This document shows positions 61,661 through 64,000 of a stretch of DNA of 64,000 nucleotides, piece after piece. Source of the stretch: Gammaproteobacteria bacterium (GTDB lineage Bacteria > Pseudomonadota > Gammaproteobacteria > Steroidobacterales > GCA-2729495); the NCBI GenBank assembly GCA_028285245.1, contig JANQPY010000006.1:62001-126000 (forward strand), read 5' to 3'. The notes under the pieces are model-generated. The model saw only the letters and a list, made by a program, of their open reading frames with translations, searched no databases and was not told the origin of the DNA. The stretch's first letter is position 1; each line of letters opens with the position of its first letter. A program made the translations under genes and the position numbers.

Positions 61661-62581
61661 ATGCCCAGCAAAGCCCAAGTCGTGGAGGCCCACGGCCTGA
61701 CCAAACGTTTCGGTGACCGCACCGCCGTAGACGGCATCGACCTGTCGATTGCGCAAGGCGGCTGTTTTGGATTGCTGGGCCCCAACGGTGCTGGCAAGAC
61801 CACCACGCTGCGCATGATTATGGGGCAGTCGCCGATAACGGCGGGCACGTTGCGGGTACTCGGGCTGGATATGCCGGATGCGGTGCGTGAAGTCAGGCGC
61901 CGGACCGGGGTCGTGCCGCAGATGGACAATGCGGACCCCGACTTTACCGTGGCCGAAAATCTGAAGATGTACGCCCGCTACTTCGATCTGTCACCGCGAA
62001 GCATTGGCGCGCGCATCGACGAACTGCTCGAGTTCGTGGAGCTGACCGACCGCGCGGACAGTCCACTGCGCGAACTTTCCGGCGGTATGAAGCGCCGGCT
62101 ATCGATTGCCCGCTCGCTGATTAACGATCCGGAGCTGATCGTGTTGGATGAGCCAACCACAGGCCTGGACCCGCAGGTGCGGCGCATGATCTGGAACCGG
62201 CTGCGGCAGCTCAAGACCAGCGGCAAGACACTCTTGCTCACCACGCACTACATGGACGAGGCGGAGCGCCTGTGCGATCAGCTGGTTGTGATCGATCACG
62301 GGCGCATCATTGGCCACGGCCAGCCTAAGGAAATGATCGAGACACAGGTTGAGCCGCACGTGCTGGAAATTCAGGGCGAGCGGACTGCGATCGACCGCCT
62401 GCTGGAGAGCTGCCCGGATATCCGGCTGGAAACAGTGGGCGAGCTGCACTACTGCTACACCCACAATCTCGCCCCCGTGCTGAGCTGCCTGGAATCAGCC
62501 GGTCAGCTCACCTATATGCATCGCCCCGCCAATCTGGAGGACGTATTTCTCCGGATGACGGGCCACGAACTGAGGGATTAG
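61661..62581 (+). CDS. ABC transporter ATP-binding protein (NodI-like)
   Basis: 306 residues from the ATG at 61661 (a GTG at 61628 would add 11). LLGPNGAGKTTTLRMIMGQS (Walker A), GVVPQMDNADPDFTVAENL (Q-loop; NodI-typical wording), ELSGGMKRRLSIARSL (signature) and LIVLDEPTTGLDPQVRRMIW (Walker B). It pairs with the following ABC-2 permease; such NodIJ-like pairs export small lipid- or sugar-like molecules. The nod context is absent, so the substrate is open. Confidence 0.9.
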   Translation: MPSKAQVVEAHGLTKRFGDRTAVDGIDLSIAQGGCFGLLGPNGAGKTTTLRMIMGQSPITAGTLRVLGLDMPDAVREVRRRTGVVPQMDNADPDFTVAENLKMYARYFDLSPRSIGARIDELLEFVELTDRADSPLRELSGGMKRRLSIARSLINDPELIVLDEPTTGLDPQVRRMIWNRLRQLKTSGKTLLLTTHYMDEAERLCDQLVVIDHGRIIGHGQPKEMIETQVEPHVLEIQGERTAIDRLLESCPDIRLETVGELHYCYTHNLAPVLSCLESAGQLTYMHRPANLEDVFLRMTGHELRD

Positions 62582-62604
62582 TTCCCCAACCGCAGAGGGC
62601 CGTC

Positions 62605-63390
62605 ATGACCGCCGCACAACTTTCCTTGCCACGGCCACGCGCCAGCGCTTTCAAAGTCTGGTTTCGTAACCTGATGGTCTGGCGCAAGCTGATTGCGCCC
62701 AGTCTGTTCTTTACCTTCGGCGAGCCGTTTGTTTATCTGCTCGGCTTAGGATTCGGCCTCGGCCGCTTTGTCGGTGAAGTCAACGGCATGCCATACCTGA
62801 CGTTTCTAGCGTCAGGACTGGTTGCCTCCACCGCCATGAACACGGCTTCATTCGAGGGTATGTACTCGGTCTTCACGCGGATGGTGCATCAGCAGACTTA
62901 CGATGCGCTGCTGGCGACCCCGCTGCAGGTGGACGATATCGTGGCCGGTGAGATGCTGTGGTGTGGGACCAAGGCGGTGCTGGCCGCGACGCCCATTTTG
63001 ATCGTTTCTGTCTTGCTCGGGGCGGTGGATGACTGGACTGCGGTTCTGGCTATTCCGCTGTTCTACCTGATCGGCCTGTGCTTCGCTGGCCCGGCGGTTG
63101 TTGTCGCGGCTTTTGCACCCAGCTACGACTTCTTTAACTACTACGTGGCGTTGCTGGTTACCCCGATGTTCATTTTCAGTGGCGTGTTTTATCCGATCGA
63201 GACCCTGCCGGAGTTTGCGCAGACGATTGTGCAGATCCTGCCACTGTCGCATGCGATTGCCCTGGTACGGCCACTGGTGGCGGGTGAGTTTCCTCCGGTG
63301 GTGGGAATTCACCTGGCGGTGCTGGTTGCCTACGCGGTGGTTGGCTATCTCGCGGCTACCGTGTTTATCCGGCGTCGGCTGATCACCTGA
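62605..63390 (+). CDS. ABC-2 type permease (NodJ-like)
   Basis: 261 residues with six hydrophobic helices. RNLMVWRKLIAPSLFFTFGEP is the conserved N-terminal block and YYVALLVTPMFIFSGVFYPI is the NodJ/ABC-2 signature, then LPEFAQTIVQILPLSHAIAL. It forms the membrane part of the exporter with the preceding ATPase, 23 bases upstream. An AGAGG ribosome site precedes the ATG. Confidence 0.9.
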   Translation: MTAAQLSLPRPRASAFKVWFRNLMVWRKLIAPSLFFTFGEPFVYLLGLGFGLGRFVGEVNGMPYLTFLASGLVASTAMNTASFEGMYSVFTRMVHQQTYDALLATPLQVDDIVAGEMLWCGTKAVLAATPILIVSVLLGAVDDWTAVLAIPLFYLIGLCFAGPAVVVAAFAPSYDFFNYYVALLVTPMFIFSGVFYPIETLPEFAQTIVQILPLSHAIALVRPLVAGEFPPVVGIHLAVLVAYAVVGYLAATVFIRRRLIT

Positions 63391-63459
63391 CGTCGGTTGA
63401 CTCTCAGATCAGCGCACTGAATCCTTCAGTCCTTCAACGGCGAGGTGCGGAAAGCCAAC

Positions 63460-64000
63460 ATGTCCAAGCGTAGGTACCGTTTATGCCCTGTTCTGATGGC
63501 TTGTCTGGCGCTGACCGTTTCGGCGCAGGAGCCGACGCAGCAGCAAGACGCCATCCTGATCCTGGATGCTTCCGGTTCGATGTGGGGCCAGATTGAAGGC
63601 GTCAACAAGATCGTCATTGCGAAGGACGTGGTGGAGGGGCTGGTGCGGGGCTTGCCGGAAGAGCAACGCCTGGGTTTGGTTGCGTACGGGCATCGCAAGA
63701 AGGGTGACTGCAGTGACATCCAGACGCTGGCCGACGTCGGTGCCGACCGGGCCGCCCTGATCAAGCAGATTCGCGCACTGTCGCCGGTGGGTATGACGCC
63801 ACTGACGAAGTCGGTTGAGCGCGCGGCGAACGAACTGAACTACACCAGGAACGCAGCGACGGTGATTCTGGTCTCCGATGGCCTGGAAACCTGCGACGCA
63901 GATCCCTGTGCGTTGGCCAGGACGCTCGAGGAGAACGGCCTGGACTTCACCGTGCACGTCATCGGCTTCGACGTCACCGAGGAGGAGCGTAAGGGACTGC
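63460..64000 (+). CDS. von Willebrand factor A domain protein, N-terminal part (cut by window edge)
   Basis: The frame from the ATG at 63460 runs off the right edge. It has a signal peptide (YRLCPVLMACLALTVSAQ) and then a vWA domain with the metal-ion site: ILILDASGSMWGQ (DxSxS), a Thr in PVGMTPLTKS and VILVSDGLETCD. This form is close to the vWA domain of Mg-chelatase-like and secreted adhesive proteins. Everything after residue 180 is outside the window, so the full architecture cannot be given. Confidence 0.85.
   Translation, partial: MSKRRYRLCPVLMACLALTVSAQEPTQQQDAILILDASGSMWGQIEGVNKIVIAKDVVEGLVRGLPEEQRLGLVAYGHRKKGDCSDIQTLADVGADRAALIKQIRALSPVGMTPLTKSVERAANELNYTRNAATVILVSDGLETCDADPCALARTLEENGLDFTVHVIGFDVTEEERKGL

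Noticed and set aside
1..64000. CRISPR arrays, tRNA, rRNA, insertion sequences or prophage
   Set aside because: No regular repeat-spacer array, no cloverleaf or rRNA stretches, and no transposase, integrase or phage genes were seen by reading both strands.

Overview
The window is a G+C-rich, densely coded stretch of bacterial chromosome. It holds about 60 genes with short intergenic gaps. GreB, RND efflux with a TetR repressor, a TonB-dependent receptor, many lipoproteins (lipobox plus Cys), Tat-type leaders and a VPLPA-CTERM protein all point to a Gram-negative. The mix best fits an environmental, probably aerobic, gammaproteobacterium with an oxidative or catabolic lifestyle. No rRNA, tRNA, CRISPR array, transposase or phage gene was seen, so this looks like ordinary chromosome rich in accessory metabolism rather than a mobile island.

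Layout. 1-10 kb: a LysR regulator (cut by the left edge) divergent from a DoxX membrane protein, then a GST-like protein, an ASPIC/UnbV lipoprotein, two alpha/beta hydrolase-fold proteins, an MFS exporter, a Tat-leader quinone-oxidoreductase-like MDR protein, pirin and an FMN reductase. 10-16 kb: a PD40-propeller/amidohydrolase fusion, a VPLPA-CTERM protein, and a flavin amine oxidase with a small lipoprotein. 16-23 kb: tetR divergent from an RND efflux operon in which pump and outer-membrane factor form one open reading frame, followed by peptide deformylase. 23-28.8 kb: a Cys4 secreted protein, a diheme cytochrome c, greB, a SUMF1-cytochrome c fusion, a small structured transcript candidate with a 26-codon ORF, an aldo/keto reductase, a CoA-binding protein and a His-tailed FmdB zinc ribbon.

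28.9-39.6 kb is oxidoreductase-rich: a Rieske oxygenase, a JmjC-like cupin, two luciferase-like monooxygenases, an alpha/beta hydrolase, a second Cys4 secreted protein, a second MDR protein, a multi-pass membrane protein, a flavodoxin-fold reductase, an NmrA-like protein and a zinc ribbon. 39.6-54.9 kb: a diguanylate cyclase, a PQQ dehydrogenase with cytochrome b561, a three-subunit molybdenum hydroxylase with the [4Fe-4S] insertion typical of 4-hydroxybenzoyl-CoA reductase, a GPH-type transporter, a TonB receptor, an MBL hydrolase, an FAD monooxygenase, a DUF429 protein and a TauD-like dioxygenase. 54.9-64 kb: a DUF899/ArsR pair with tandem operators, a Ycf46-like AAA ATPase, modBC without modA behind a winged-helix/hydrolase fusion, a coiled-coil membrane protein, a NodIJ-like ABC exporter and a vWA protein cut by the right edge.

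The genes do not form one obvious pathway. A recurring theme is uptake and oxidation of organic, possibly aromatic, substrates (TonB receptor, GPH transporter, Rieske, Mo hydroxylase, PQQ and flavin enzymes), with molybdate import plausibly feeding the Mo enzyme. The strongest candidates for something new are the in-frame RND-OMF fusion with an internal lipobox, the small structured RNA/26-codon unit upstream of the SUMF1-cytochrome fusion, a dehalogenase-fold protein whose catalytic His aligns with Phe, and an unrecognised Cys4 secreted family present twice. All functional assignments are made by reading motifs; no database search was run.
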